Shown one piece after another: positions 36,684 to 45,114 of a stretch of DNA of 50,592 bases. The DNA lies in NCBI GenBank assembly GCA_902519455.1, contig CABYJT010000002.1, positions 1 through 50,592 on the forward strand, given 5' to 3'. Source of the DNA: an uncultured Pelagibacteraceae bacterium (GTDB lineage Bacteria > Pseudomonadota > Alphaproteobacteria > Pelagibacterales > Pelagibacteraceae). A model generated the notes under the pieces. That model had not been told where the DNA came from. It made no database searches and was given only the letters and a program-made list of their open reading frames with translations. A program made the translations under genes and the position numbers. The stretch's first letter is position 1. Each line of letters starts with the position of its first letter.

Positions 36684-37453
36684 TAATTATATGGAGGCCT
36701 CGTATAACCTTTAACAGATTCTGTAAAAATTTCATAAGAGTCTTCTGTTATCCCTATTGTATGCTCAAATTGTGCAGATAAAGACTTGTCCTTTGTAACT
36801 GCTGTCCATCCATCGTTAAGAACTTTTACATCTAATTTACCTACATTTATCATGGGCTCTATTGTAAAGGTCATACCAGGTGTTAGTTCATGACCTGTAT
36901 TTTTCTTACCATAATGAAGAATATTAGGTTGCTCATGAAAAGTATTGCTAATACCGTGACCACAAAAATCTCTAACAACTGAAAAACCTCTTTCTTCAAC
37001 AAAGGATTGAATTTCAAATCCAATATCTCCCAATTTTACTCCTGGTTTAAGAATTTTAATTCCTCTCATCATAGACTCGTAAGTTGTTTCTATTAAATTT
37101 TTAGCTTTTACTGGTATTTCCCCAATGGTAAACATTCTACTTGTGTCACCATAGTACTCATTAACTATTGCTGTTACATCTATATTAACAGCATCTCCCT
37201 CACTTAAAACTCTAGCAGAAGGAATACCATGACAAACAACGTGGTTTAAAGATGTACACAAAGATTTTTTAAAACCCCTGTAGTATAGTGGAGCAGAGTG
37301 TCCACCATTGTCTCTTATAAACTCATAACCCAATTGATCAATTTTATCTGTTGTAACACCTGCCTTTACTTCATCTGTTAACATATCTAAAGTTTTAGAT
37401 GCAAGTTTCCCAGCTATTCTCATTTTTTCAAATTTTTCTAAATAATTACTCAT
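36683..37453 (-). CDS. map: Methionine aminopeptidase type I
   Basis: It removes the initiator methionine from nascent proteins. The 256-residue protein shows SLNHVVCHGIPS with the first His, the metal ligands in NIDVTAIVNEYYGDTSRMF (Asp, Asp), GHGISNTFHEQPNI with His, FTIEPMINVG (Glu) and FEHTIGIT (Glu). It overlaps sfsA by 8 bases and purB by one, so it is part of the minus-strand operon. Confidence 0.96.
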   Translation of the reverse strand: MSNYLEKFEKMRIAGKLASKTLDMLTDEVKAGVTTDKIDQLGYEFIRDNGGHSAPLYYRGFKKSLCTSLNHVVCHGIPSARVLSEGDAVNIDVTAIVNEYYGDTSRMFTIGEIPVKAKNLIETTYESMMRGIKILKPGVKLGDIGFEIQSFVEERGFSVVRDFCGHGISNTFHEQPNILHYGKKNTGHELTPGMTFTIEPMINVGKLDVKVLNDGWTAVTKDKSLSAQFEHTIGITEDSYEIFTESVKGYTRPPYN

Positions 37454-38132
37454 CTATAATTTTTATTTTTTTTTCAATTTTAATTTCTTTAGAATTTAAA
37501 CTACATCTGTAAGCAAGAAAGCTTACACCAGATTTTTTAGCATCTAAATATTCTTTATAATAAGTAGAGTCTATATCTTTTGCTATTCTAAAATTATTTA
37601 TACCCTGAATTTGAGTTAAAAATAAGACATAAGGCTTATATCCTTTTTTAATTGATTCTTTTAACTTTTGGAGGTGTTTTGTACCCCTTGATGTAACAGC
37701 ATCTGGAAATTCTGCAATATCATCTTCTCTAATTAATGTTGTATTCTTTACTTCTAATATTTTCTTATCACACAAAAAGTCAAATCTAGTATCATCAGAA
37801 TACTTAAATTCAGCTCTTATATTTTTGATAGTACTAAATTCTTTTATCAATTTATTTTCTAAAGCATGTTCAACAATTCTATTAGCTCTATGAGTATTTA
37901 CCCCAATTATTCTTTTTTTTACTTTTATCATCTCTAGAGTATATTTTAATTTACGCTTTGGATCATTGTGTTCGCTTATCCAAGCTTCATTTCCTTGATC
38001 TAATAAACCCATCATAGAGCCCGTATTTGGACAATGTGCTACAACAGTTTTATTATTTACTTCTATATCTGCGAAAAATCTCTTATATCTCCGTTGTAAT
38101 TTGCCTTTTAATAAAGTGTTGGTAAATTTCAT
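37446..38132 (-). CDS. sfsA: Sugar fermentation stimulation protein A homolog
   Basis: A 228-residue SfsA-family protein: KGKLQRRYKRFFADIE with the OB-fold, CPNTGSM.GL, ANRIVEHAL, and the nuclease-like core FDFLCDKKILEVKNTTL, DAVTSRGTKHL. SfsA proteins bind DNA and resemble restriction-type nucleases, but the biological role is unclear. It is the first gene of the minus-strand purine run. The divergent cinA-like start is only 22 bases away. Confidence 0.9.
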   Translation of the reverse strand: MKFTNTLLKGKLQRRYKRFFADIEVNNKTVVAHCPNTGSMMGLLDQGNEAWISEHNDPKRKLKYTLEMIKVKKRIIGVNTHRANRIVEHALENKLIKEFSTIKNIRAEFKYSDDTRFDFLCDKKILEVKNTTLIREDDIAEFPDAVTSRGTKHLQKLKESIKKGYKPYVLFLTQIQGINNFRIAKDIDSTYYKEYLDAKKSGVSFLAYRCSLNSKEIKIEKKIKIIDE

Positions 38133-38154
38133 AGAATTTTATTTATATTTAGAA

Positions 38155-38907
38155 ATGACTAATAAAAAAGAAATATCTGCAGCAATTATCATTATAGGTA
38201 ACGAAGTATTATCAGGCAGAACAAAAGATTTGAATACAAGTACATTAGCTACTTGGCTTAATTCTCTTGGAATTTCTGTTGGAGAGGTAAGAGTAATTCC
38301 AGATGTGGAAAAAACCATTATAGATACTGTTCATGAGTTAAGAGTTAAATACAACTATGTGTTTACTACAGGTGGTATTGGACCAACACATGATGACATA
38401 ACTGCAGAATCAATATCAAAAGCTTTCAATATTGAATATGGATTTCATAAAGAGGCTTTTGCTATTTTAGAAAAATACTATGAGCCAGGTAACTTTAATG
38501 ATGGAAGACAGAAAATGGCAAAGATGCCAGTTACAGCTAATTTAATTTTAAACCCAACCAGCGGTGCTCCAGGATTTTATGTAGAAAATGTTTTTTCTCT
38601 TCCAGGCGTTCCATCGATATTAAAAGCAATGATTGGGGGACTTGGTAATGTATTAGTAGGTGGAGACCCCATTCTTAGCAAAACAATAAATTTAATGACC
38701 TATGAAAGTGAAATCGCAAGCTCGTTAACTAATGTTCAAGATAATAACAAAGATGTAGAAATTGGTAGTTATCCTTTCTTTAGACAAGGTAAATTAGGTG
38801 TATCAATTGTATTAAGATCAAAAGACCAAGATAAAATAAACCTGTGTAACTCACTAATTCTAGAATTTGTAAAAGCAAAAAATATTAAAATTGTTGAACT
38901 AGAGTAA
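38155..38907 (+). CDS. CinA-type molybdopterin-binding domain protein
   Basis: A 250-residue protein of the competence/damage-inducible CinA N-terminal (MoCF_biosynth) family: ISAAIIIIGNEVLSGRTKDLNTSTLATWLNSLG and FTTGGIGPTHDDITAESISKAF are the signatures. The C-terminal nicotinamide mononucleotide deamidase domain of full CinA is absent. The reported frame opens at 38101 inside sfsA; the ATG at 38155 (MTNKKEI) fits the family. Relatives hydrolyse ADP-ribose or bind molybdopterin, so the specific role is uncertain. It abuts the gamma-glutamylcyclotransferase gene with a one-base overlap. Confidence 0.87.
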   Translation: MTNKKEISAAIIIIGNEVLSGRTKDLNTSTLATWLNSLGISVGEVRVIPDVEKTIIDTVHELRVKYNYVFTTGGIGPTHDDITAESISKAFNIEYGFHKEAFAILEKYYEPGNFNDGRQKMAKMPVTANLILNPTSGAPGFYVENVFSLPGVPSILKAMIGGLGNVLVGGDPILSKTINLMTYESEIASSLTNVQDNNKDVEIGSYPFFRQGKLGVSIVLRSKDQDKINLCNSLILEFVKAKNIKIVELE

Positions 38908-39314
38908 TGTTGTATTTTGCTTACGGAAGTAATCTTAATCTTTTTCAAATGAAGCGAAGATGTAAAGACTCGGTTTTCATAAAAAAATATGAACTTAAGG
39001 GCTACAGATTAAACTTTAGAAGTAAATATAGAGCCGCTGACATAGAACAGAGTAAAAATTCTTTAGTTCCAGGTGCTTTATTTGAAATATCAAAAAGTGA
39101 TGAAAAAAAACTAGATGTCTATGAAGATTATCCAATTCTTTATAAAAAACTTTATTTTACTTATTACAATAAAACAGTGATGACTTACATTATGGTAAAG
39201 AAAACAGAATTTAGATATCCAACTGAAAGATATTTGAATGTTGTTAAACGAGGTTACAAAGATTGTAAGCTAGACACTAAATACTTAAAAGTTGCTCTTC
39301 AAACAGTTAAGTAA
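38907..39314 (+). CDS. Gamma-glutamylcyclotransferase-like (AIG2/GGCT) protein
   Basis: A 135-residue protein with the GGCT beta-barrel fold: substrate loop YFAYGSNL at the start and the putative catalytic Glu73 in VYEDYP. Family members cyclise gamma-glutamyl amino acids to 5-oxoproline or act on related amides. The substrate is not defined here. Its ATG overlaps the cinA-like stop (TAATG), and the azlC ATG follows directly after its stop. Confidence 0.75.
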   Translation: MLYFAYGSNLNLFQMKRRCKDSVFIKKYELKGYRLNFRSKYRAADIEQSKNSLVPGALFEISKSDEKKLDVYEDYPILYKKLYFTYYNKTVMTYIMVKKTEFRYPTERYLNVVKRGYKDCKLDTKYLKVALQTVK

Positions 39315-40001
39315 ATGCTATCTAAAAAACAAATATTTAATAAAGGAATATTAGCTGTTGCGCCGCACATGTTTTCAGTAATTCCTTTTGGAATTGTATG
39401 TGGAGCAATTGGTATTGAATTAGGTTTTAGTCCTATCTTAGTTTATGCAATGTCTATCATTATATTTGGTGGAGCATCTCAAATTGTTTTTTTACAGCTT
39501 CTTTCTGGAGGAGCTTCTGCATTGATTGCAGTTACATCAGTTGGGGTAATTAATTCAAGACACTTATTATACGGGGCTGTTTTATCTGAATACTTGGAAA
39601 AGTTATCATTTATCAAGAAGCTACTAATATCTTATTTAGTCGTAGATCAAGGTTTTGCTGAGTCTAATAAGTTCTTTCAAAAAAATAAAAATGAAACACA
39701 TCTTCACTATCATTTATTAGGGAGTGGTGGAACTTTATGGGTTTGTTGGCAGATATCTACATTAGCTGGAATAATTCTTGGCTCGTTTGTGCCCGAGGAA
39801 TTAGGATTGAAATTTGCAGTTCCTTTAACTTTTATTGCAATTGTAGTTCAAGATATAAAAAAATTAGATCATGTAATAGTTATGATTACATGTGGATTGA
39901 GTTCTTTATTATTTTTTGATGCACCTTTTAAATCCTACATAATCATTTCTCCTATAATTGCATTGTTTGTTGCTGCATTAGTTTTGAGGTTAAAAAAATG
40001 A
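39315..40001 (+). CDS. azlC: Branched-chain amino acid exporter subunit AzlC
   Basis: Large subunit of an AzlCD exporter (LIV-E family), 228 residues with about six to seven hydrophobic segments. FGIVCGAIGIELGF, FGGASQIVFLQLL, and NSRHLLYGA are AzlC signatures. With AzlD it exports branched-chain or related amino acids and analogs; the natural cargo is unknown. The next gene begins 4 bases before its stop. Confidence 0.88.
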   Translation: MLSKKQIFNKGILAVAPHMFSVIPFGIVCGAIGIELGFSPILVYAMSIIIFGGASQIVFLQLLSGGASALIAVTSVGVINSRHLLYGAVLSEYLEKLSFIKKLLISYLVVDQGFAESNKFFQKNKNETHLHYHLLGSGGTLWVCWQISTLAGIILGSFVPEELGLKFAVPLTFIAIVVQDIKKLDHVIVMITCGLSSLLFFDAPFKSYIIISPIIALFVAALVLRLKK

Positions 40002-40309
40002 CTTGGTTATCAATTATTATTGCAGGGATAATTACTTATTTTATGAGAATGACTATGGTTGCTTTGGTAGATAGGGATTTATTAGGAGAAAAAGTTAAAG
40101 CAGTATTAGCTTATGTTCCATCAGCAGTATTTCCAGCAATAATATTTCCAGGAATATTCATTAATGATTACGGAACTTTTATAGAAATGAATGATCCAAA
40201 AATCTTCGGTGCCATAATTGCTATATTGGTTGGTTATTTTTCAAGAAATGTAATAGCCACTATAATATCTGGTCTATTTTCGTATTGGATTATTATATTT
40301 TTATTATAA
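39998..40309 (+). CDS. azlD: Branched-chain amino acid exporter subunit AzlD
   Basis: Small AzlD-type membrane protein of 103 residues with about four hydrophobic segments; ITYFMRMTMVAL and VLAYVPSAVFPAIIFPGIF are the family signatures. It partners the overlapping AzlC subunit upstream (4-base overlap). The PhyH-like dioxygenase gene follows after 9 bases. Confidence 0.87.
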   Translation: MTWLSIIIAGIITYFMRMTMVALVDRDLLGEKVKAVLAYVPSAVFPAIIFPGIFINDYGTFIEMNDPKIFGAIIAILVGYFSRNVIATIISGLFSYWIIIFLL

Positions 40310-40318
40310 AATTTAATT

Positions 40319-41218
40319 ATGAGCATCACTAGATCTGAAAGTAACTTCTATAAAAAGAACGGCTACTTAATTAAAGATCAGCTTATTTCAAAGAAAGATA
40401 TCAGTAAATTAAATACTCTTATTAATAAGATTGTAACTAAAGAAAAGAACAGTAAAAGAAAAGTCAAGGATCAAGGTGGAACTCAAAGTTATGATAATTA
40501 TCACTTTGTATTCAATAGCAATTCTTCAAAAAATAAAGAAATATTAAGATTAAATAACCCTCAAAATAACAATAAATTATTTTATGATTTATCAAGAAAC
40601 AAAAAGATTATAGATATTGTTAAAAAGCTAATTGGTGGAACGGTAAGATTTCATCTTGGCAAATTAAACTTTAAACTACCTAATAAGAAAAAGGGGAGTT
40701 TAGTTGAATGGCATCAAGACTTTGCATTTTACCCTCATACAAATGACGATTTAATAACAGTTGGTATTTATCTTGAAGATTGTGATGAAAAAAATGGCCC
40801 CTTAAAGGTTATAAAAGGTTCTCATAAAAAAGAACTATTTAGTCATCACAGCAATGATAATTATTTTGTAGGCAAAATTAATATTAAAAAAAACAAAATC
40901 AATTTAAAAAAGTCAGTCTCTTTAACTGGTAAAGCAGGATCAGTTGCTTTCTTTCATTGTCGAACAATTCATGGTTCAGGCTTAAATCATACTAATGGAT
41001 CAAGACCTCTAATATTATTTGGTTATAGAGCATGTGATGCATGGCCTATTATTAATGATGGTAATCCTCATCCAGAAACAAACTTTGAAAATTATGATGC
41101 AAATATTATTTATGGAAAAAAATCAATAGTGCCAAGATGTACTGATGTGCCTGTTATTATTCCATTACCTAAAAAAAAACACTACGTTTCTATTTATCAG
41201 CTTCAAAAAAGTAATTAA
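40319..41218 (+). CDS. Phytanoyl-CoA dioxygenase (PhyH) family protein
   Basis: A 299-residue 2-oxoglutarate/Fe(II)-dependent oxygenase. The iron-binding facial triad is visible as His132-x-Asp134 (WHQDF) and His218 (HGSGLNH), with Arg in RPLILFGYR for 2-oxoglutarate. GPLKVIKGSHK is also typical. PhyH-family members hydroxylate very varied substrates, including fatty acyl-CoAs, ectoine and phosphonates; the substrate cannot be told. It is the last gene of the cinA-ggct-azlCD run. A second family member is at 47060. Confidence 0.85.
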   Translation: MSITRSESNFYKKNGYLIKDQLISKKDISKLNTLINKIVTKEKNSKRKVKDQGGTQSYDNYHFVFNSNSSKNKEILRLNNPQNNNKLFYDLSRNKKIIDIVKKLIGGTVRFHLGKLNFKLPNKKKGSLVEWHQDFAFYPHTNDDLITVGIYLEDCDEKNGPLKVIKGSHKKELFSHHSNDNYFVGKINIKKNKINLKKSVSLTGKAGSVAFFHCRTIHGSGLNHTNGSRPLILFGYRACDAWPIINDGNPHPETNFENYDANIIYGKKSIVPRCTDVPVIIPLPKKKHYVSIYQLQKSN

Positions 41219-41271
41219 AATATTAGTCCGAAAAGACTAAGTATAAGTAGAGCTTCCATTCCAACAAACAC
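41215..41271 (-). CDS. Candidate 18-residue hydrophobic microprotein
   Basis: A tiny frame on the minus strand with a GTG start at 41271-41269 encodes an almost wholly hydrophobic 18-residue peptide (MFVGMEALLILSLFGLIF). Its start is 2 bases after the stop of the periplasmic protein upstream, and AAGGAG, formed by that gene's last codons, is 6 bases before it. A second start (ATG at 41259) gives 14 residues. The spacing suggests coupled translation. There is no homology evidence; a frame this short could be chance. Confidence 0.35.
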   Translation of the reverse strand: MFVGMEALLILSLFGLIF

Positions 41272-41273
41272 AG

Positions 41274-41852
41274 TTAACTCCTTAATATTTTTGATGGTTT
41301 GCCTGCACATATTTCATAAGCTTTACCAATGTGCTCCGGAAATTTATCTAACACCCAATTATTCTCTGTTAAATCAAAATATTTATTAGGATTAAAGCCA
41401 TCCTCATTTAATAGTTTAATTCTAAACTTATTTTGTCTTGAATATATGACCATAAGTGCATTTGAAAATTTCTCTAGATTTTTTGGACCAGGTGCTGACA
41501 TTAATACTAAATGACCAAATTTAAGAAATGGTTTTACTATCCAAACCTCAGCTGCACCAGTGGTAGGTAAATTATTAATTTGAATAGGTATTTTAGTACC
41601 CTCAAGACTTTTAATAGTGTCTGGCGCCTTAGTGGTCATAAATGTAAAAAAAACACCAACCTCATCACAATTTTTTTTATTTAATATAAATTTCAATTTG
41701 TCGCCGTGAATAACTTCACCAGAAACACTTGTAATAACATGACTTCCAACATCTTCTACCAACCATTCACCCGAAGCTTTTGCATGCGGATGAACGATTA
41801 GTAGGATCACGAAAGCAACTAAATGAAGAAAAAAGAATAAAGATAATCTCAC
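41274..41852 (-). CDS. Hypothetical exported protein
   Basis: A 192-residue protein with an N-terminal signal peptide (basic start MRLSL, hydrophobic core, cleavage near HAKA). The mature part is mixed alpha/beta with no family I recognise; notable are the paired cysteines (NCDEVG and YEICAG) that could form a periplasmic disulfide. It is the only sizable minus-strand gene between the PhyH gene and 42714. A microprotein frame may follow on the same transcript. Confidence 0.65.
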   Translation of the reverse strand: MRLSLFFFLHLVAFVILLIVHPHAKASGEWLVEDVGSHVITSVSGEVIHGDKLKFILNKKNCDEVGVFFTFMTTKAPDTIKSLEGTKIPIQINNLPTTGAAEVWIVKPFLKFGHLVLMSAPGPKNLEKFSNALMVIYSRQNKFRIKLLNEDGFNPNKYFDLTENNWVLDKFPEHIGKAYEICAGKPSKILRS

Positions 41853-41961
41853 GATTCTATTTTTAGAATATTGATTTGTTTTAATTAGGTTCTAATTTCG
41901 TTACGATTATGAATAATAATCACATTTTAAACACACATTATTTTAGGTATAAGATTAATAT

Positions 41962-42030
41962 ATGAAATATATTTTATTAGGTGCTGCTATCGCTTTTGCA
42001 ATGTATTTAGGTGATAAATACATTCTTTAG
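41962..42030 (+). CDS. Candidate 22-residue membrane microprotein
   Basis: ATG at 41962 opens a 22-residue frame (MKYILLGAAIAFAMYLGDKY and two more residues) with one short hydrophobic helix after a Lys and charged residues near the end. Codon choice resembles the neighbouring genes. A TATAAG at 41948-41953 with a weak TTTTAA 17 bases upstream would give an almost leaderless message. It sits in the 232-base gap 41853-42084, which otherwise holds only an AT hairpin (ATTCTA-TTTT-TAGAAT, 41854-41869). Translation is unproven. Confidence 0.45.
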   Translation: MKYILLGAAIAFAMYLGDKYIL

Positions 42031-42084
42031 GATACGTCAATTTTATCCATAAAAATTTAAAGTTAATTGATTATATCTATCAGT

Positions 42085-42267
42085 ATGAAACCGATTTTAA
42101 TAATATTTTTCTTATTTTTTTTGGCTAATTGTACTTATGATAAAAATGTGGCAATTAATAATGTTAAGTATCAAAAAGCTAAAAGTGAATGTGTATGGAT
42201 AGGGTACTATAAAATGGATGATCAATTTAATAAATGTATAAAAGAAAAAATGTCTAAGGAAAATTAA
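42085..42267 (+). CDS. Small predicted lipoprotein
   Basis: A 60-residue protein starting at ATG 42085 with a lipoprotein signal: MKP, a short hydrophobic stretch, then the lipobox-like LANC (Cys about residue 17). The mature part (about 44 residues) is hydrophilic with two further cysteines (SECVWIG, NKCIKEK). A TTG at 42067 would extend it by 6 residues, but the ATG gives a normal signal. The function is unknown. It precedes the DUF4396-like gene by one base. Confidence 0.65.
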   Translation: MKPILIIFFLFFLANCTYDKNVAINNVKYQKAKSECVWIGYYKMDDQFNKCIKEKMSKEN

Positions 42268-42268
42268 T

Positions 42269-42712
42269 ATGAGTGCTGAAGCAATAAGTTTTAATTGGAA
42301 ATGTAAACATACCTGGAGAAGAAGTGCCAAAAATACAGCCTGGTGCTTGTTGGGTTGTGCTATTGGTGATTTTGGAACGATATTATTTTTTCAATTAACT
42401 AAAATTCCATTCCCAGTTTTAAGTATTATGATTTTAGCAATAATTAATGGTTTAATTACAAGTATAATTTTAGAGACTTTTATTTTAATTAAGCAAAATT
42501 TTTCTTTTCAAAAAGCATTAAAGACTGCATTAGGAATGAGCTTTATCTCAATGATTAGCATGGAAATTGCTATGAATATTACAGATTATGTATTAACAGG
42601 TGGTGCAATGCTTACTTGGTGGGTTGTGCCTATAATGTTGGCAGTTGGATTTGTTACCCCTTGGCCTTACAATTATTGGAGACTTAAAAAGCATAATCAA
42701 GCTTGTCATTAA
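42269..42712 (+). CDS. DUF4396-like integral membrane protein
   Basis: A 147-residue protein with four probable hydrophobic segments. The pattern KHTWRRSAKNTAWCLLGCAIGDFGTI, MSMEIAMNITDYVL, a WWVVPIMLAVGFVTPWPYNYWRLKK segment and a terminal ACH are like the DUF4396 family, which is rich in potential metal-binding Cys/His/Met/Asp. Some relatives are found near metal-handling genes. Here no such gene is adjacent, only the small lipoprotein. Function unassigned. It ends 1 base from a convergent gene's stop. Confidence 0.7.
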   Translation: MSAEAISFNWKCKHTWRRSAKNTAWCLLGCAIGDFGTILFFQLTKIPFPVLSIMILAIINGLITSIILETFILIKQNFSFQKALKTALGMSFISMISMEIAMNITDYVLTGGAMLTWWVVPIMLAVGFVTPWPYNYWRLKKHNQACH

Positions 42713-42713
42713 T

Positions 42714-43322
42714 TTAAAGACTTCTTGCTAATTTTTTAACTTTTTCCATATGTTTATCAAAAACTTCTTTTTCCATATTTGGCAATACTGAATAAAATCT
42801 TAGATATTTTGTTTTAAGACCACCCAATTTGAAGACAATTTTTTTTATTCTTCTAAACGGGATGTTATCGAAAATTGAAAAATTTTGATAAGTAATCATT
42901 GGACCACCATATGTAATAGAGACAATACCAAGTTTACCTTTCATAGCTCCTGGTACTGGATAGCCATAATTTTTAAAATACTTATTACCTGGAACTAGTG
43001 ACCTGTATGAAAAGAACCATTTTGGATGTAGTACCCAATCAACCCAATTTTCTAAAATTGCATTTAATCTTAAATTATGACAACTCCCTATTAACATCAT
43101 AACCGAACATTCCTCTAACCTTTTACGATAATCTAATACTAATTGAGGTGGTGGATTTACATTTTGATTATAAAATGGAAGTTGTTCTTTTTCTTCAAAT
43201 AAATTTATTAAATCAACTTTGTACCCATTTTTTTTAACTTCTGTTATAAAAGTATCTCTAATAGCTGCATTAAAGGAATTTGTTGTATTATGATGTCCAT
43301 AAGCAATAAATATCTTCTTCAT
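42714..43322 (-). CDS. NAD(P)H-dependent quinone reductase-like flavodoxin-fold protein
   Basis: A 202-residue member of the Flavodoxin_2/NQO1-like family: KKIFIAYGHHN.TNSFNAAIRD (FMN/FAD phosphate loop), VMMLIGSCHNLRLNAILENWVDWVL (the substrate-side helix) and the GKLGIVSITYGGP stretch. Members reduce quinones or related electrophiles with NAD(P)H. The substrate is unknown. It stands alone on the minus strand, with 77 bases of upstream sequence before the divergent ABM gene. Confidence 0.8.
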   Translation of the reverse strand: MKKIFIAYGHHNTTNSFNAAIRDTFITEVKKNGYKVDLINLFEEKEQLPFYNQNVNPPPQLVLDYRKRLEECSVMMLIGSCHNLRLNAILENWVDWVLHPKWFFSYRSLVPGNKYFKNYGYPVPGAMKGKLGIVSITYGGPMITYQNFSIFDNIPFRRIKKIVFKLGGLKTKYLRFYSVLPNMEKEVFDKHMEKVKKLARSL

Positions 43323-43399
43323 TTTAGATTTTTAATTCTGACTAATTCTGCGACAATCATATTTTGTATAGAATCAAATAATTAGAATAAAAGGTTACC

Positions 43400-43702
43400 A
43401 TGTTTATAGCAATGAATAGATTTAAAATTGTATTAGGAAAAGAAGCTGAATTTGAGAAAGTTTGGAGAGAAAGAGATACTCATCTTGATGGTGTTGATGG
43501 TTTTAAAGAATTTCATTTAGTTAAGGGTGAAAAAAATAATGAATTTTCACTGTATGCTTCACACAGTGTATGGAATTCAAAAGAAGATTTTATTAACTGG
43601 ACTAAATCAGACGCATTTAGACTAGCACATAAAAATGCAGGTCAACATAAAGACTTATATCTTGGAGCTCCAAATTTTGAGGGTTTTGAAGCGGTACTCT
43701 AA
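43400..43702 (+). CDS. ABM (antibiotic biosynthesis monooxygenase) domain protein
   Basis: A 100-residue ferredoxin-like barrel protein of the ABM family (MFIAMNRFKIVLGKEAEFEKVWRER, then FHLVKG, YASHSVWNSKEDFINWTKSDAF). Relatives include small heme-degrading enzymes (IsdG/HmoB group) and oxygenases; the conserved Asn-His-Trp set of IsdG is only partly evident, so heme degradation is a guess. It begins a plus-strand run with a 61-residue protein, a DUF4149-like protein, a hydratase and a dehydrogenase. Confidence 0.75.
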   Translation: MFIAMNRFKIVLGKEAEFEKVWRERDTHLDGVDGFKEFHLVKGEKNNEFSLYASHSVWNSKEDFINWTKSDAFRLAHKNAGQHKDLYLGAPNFEGFEAVL

Positions 43703-43735
43703 GTATAATTTAAACTTAAATAATAGGAGAGAAAT

Positions 43736-43921
43736 ATGAGAATTTTAAAAGAATTAGAAGATGCTAAATTAGTAATTGTTGATTTAGAGGTAAGATTAGG
43801 TGAAGAAGTTAGAAGTGCGCCTACTTTATGTGCTAAATATAAAGGTAAAATTATACCTCTTAATACTGCACATGATGGTAGACCAATATTAATGAAAGAA
43901 GAAAATTCAATAGAAAACTAA
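43736..43921 (+). CDS. Small hypothetical protein
   Basis: A 61-residue soluble protein that I do not recognise. It has a mixed acidic and basic N-terminal half (LKELEDAKLVIVDLEVRLGEEV) and a conserved-looking APTLCAKYKGKIIPLNTAHDG. A strong ribosome-binding site (AGGAGAG, 43724-43730) supports it. It lies between the ABM gene and the DUF4149-like gene with close spacing, so it is probably part of the same operon. Confidence 0.6.
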   Translation: MRILKELEDAKLVIVDLEVRLGEEVRSAPTLCAKYKGKIIPLNTAHDGRPILMKEENSIEN

Positions 43922-43924
43922 ATT

Positions 43925-44314
43925 ATGATCGAACAAGTAAGTATTTATTTAACAGCAATGATCTTAGGAATTATGTTATTCTTTTCATTTGTTATTGCAC
44001 CAGTAGTATTTACTACTTTAGATGAAGATAATGCTAGAAAGTTTATTAGAAAAATATTTCCTTTTTACTATAATGTTAACTTAGGATTAAGTTTTATTGT
44101 TTTATTAATTTTTATATTCTTAAGTAAATTAGGAGTAGATTTCTACTTAATAATTGCAATTACACTTCTATTTGCTACTTCAAATTATTTATTAATGCCT
44201 TTAATTAATAAATATAGAGATGAAAAGCAGGATAAAAAATTTAAATATTCACACTTTATTTCTGTAGTGATTAATTTTATTCAGATGTTATTCTTAGTAG
44301 TTATGTTAATTTAA
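43925..44314 (+). CDS. DUF4149/TMEM205-like membrane protein
   Basis: A 129-residue protein with four hydrophobic segments (about 5-30, 52-70, 74-92 and 108-128). The MILGIMLFFSFVIAPVVFTTL pattern with the following RKIFPFYY is typical of DUF4149/TMEM205 proteins, whose function is unknown. Its stop overlaps the start of the hydratase gene by one base (TAATG). Confidence 0.75.
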   Translation: MIEQVSIYLTAMILGIMLFFSFVIAPVVFTTLDEDNARKFIRKIFPFYYNVNLGLSFIVLLIFIFLSKLGVDFYLIIAITLLFATSNYLLMPLINKYRDEKQDKKFKYSHFISVVINFIQMLFLVVMLI

Positions 44315-45096
44315 TGAACAACTTATCTACAAAAGAATTAGATTTATATTCAAATCAAATTCTTGAAGATTATGATGCAAAAAACCCCAGCCAAATTTTT
44401 AAAAATAAAGTAAAAATAAGTAACGAGGATGCTTTACATATTCAAAATAAAGTTACCGAATTAAGAGTATCAAGAGGTGAGGAAATCATTGGTTATAAAA
44501 TAGGGTGTATTTCAAAGGATACCCAAAAAAAAATGGATCTTTCCCACCCAGCAAAAGGCACGCTTTGGAAGCATGAATTACATCAAAACGGAGTTGAGCT
44601 TAATAGAAAGGATTATTCTAATCCTGCTATGGAAGCAGAATTCGGAGTAATACTTAATAGAGATATTAATCCTGATTTAGTATCATTTGATTACATATTA
44701 GAGTCTGTTCAATCAATTTATCCCTTAATAGAAATACATAATTTAGTTTTTAATGGAAATGCTCCAAATGGTGCAGAACTTTTAGCCAATAATGCAATTC
44801 ATGCTGGAGTTATTTTAGGACCAGAGAACAAAGTTCCAAACAGCAATAAAATCACAGATTTAAAACTAATCTATGACAATGAAGTAGTTGATAAATGGAT
44901 AGATAAAAAATGGCCTTTTGATATGCTTGGTGAAATAGAGTGGTTAGTAAGAGATAAAGAAAAAACAAAAAATATTTTGAAAAAAAATGATTTAATTTTA
45001 ACAGGAGCATATGGATTTCCTGTTCCTATTAATGAAAAGAAGTTGATCGAAGTTACCTCATCAGCTTTTGGAGATGTATCTTCAACATTTATTTAA
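44314..45096 (+). CDS. 2-keto-4-pentenoate hydratase-like (FAH superfamily) protein
   Basis: A 260-residue enzyme resembling MhpD/4-oxalocrotonate decarboxylase: IGYKIGCISKDTQKKM, the acidic metal site region MEAEFGVIL, PLIEIHN, ANNAIHAGVILGP and LKKNDLILTGAYGFPVP. Relatives hydrate or decarboxylate 2-oxo unsaturated acids in ring-cleavage and sugar-acid routes; the actual substrate is unclear. The adjoining beta-hydroxyacid dehydrogenase (18 bases downstream, with its own AAGGAGAG) suggests a joint catabolic step. Confidence 0.82.
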   Translation: MNNLSTKELDLYSNQILEDYDAKNPSQIFKNKVKISNEDALHIQNKVTELRVSRGEEIIGYKIGCISKDTQKKMDLSHPAKGTLWKHELHQNGVELNRKDYSNPAMEAEFGVILNRDINPDLVSFDYILESVQSIYPLIEIHNLVFNGNAPNGAELLANNAIHAGVILGPENKVPNSNKITDLKLIYDNEVVDKWIDKKWPFDMLGEIEWLVRDKEKTKNILKKNDLILTGAYGFPVPINEKKLIEVTSSAFGDVSSTFI

Positions 45097-45114
45097 ATTA
45101 CGAAAGGAGAGATC

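Noticed and set aside
41223-41240. Terminator hairpin TTAGTC-CGAAAA-GACTAA after the PhyH gene
   Set aside because: The 6-bp stem has no T-run on the plus strand and falls within the candidate microprotein on the minus strand.
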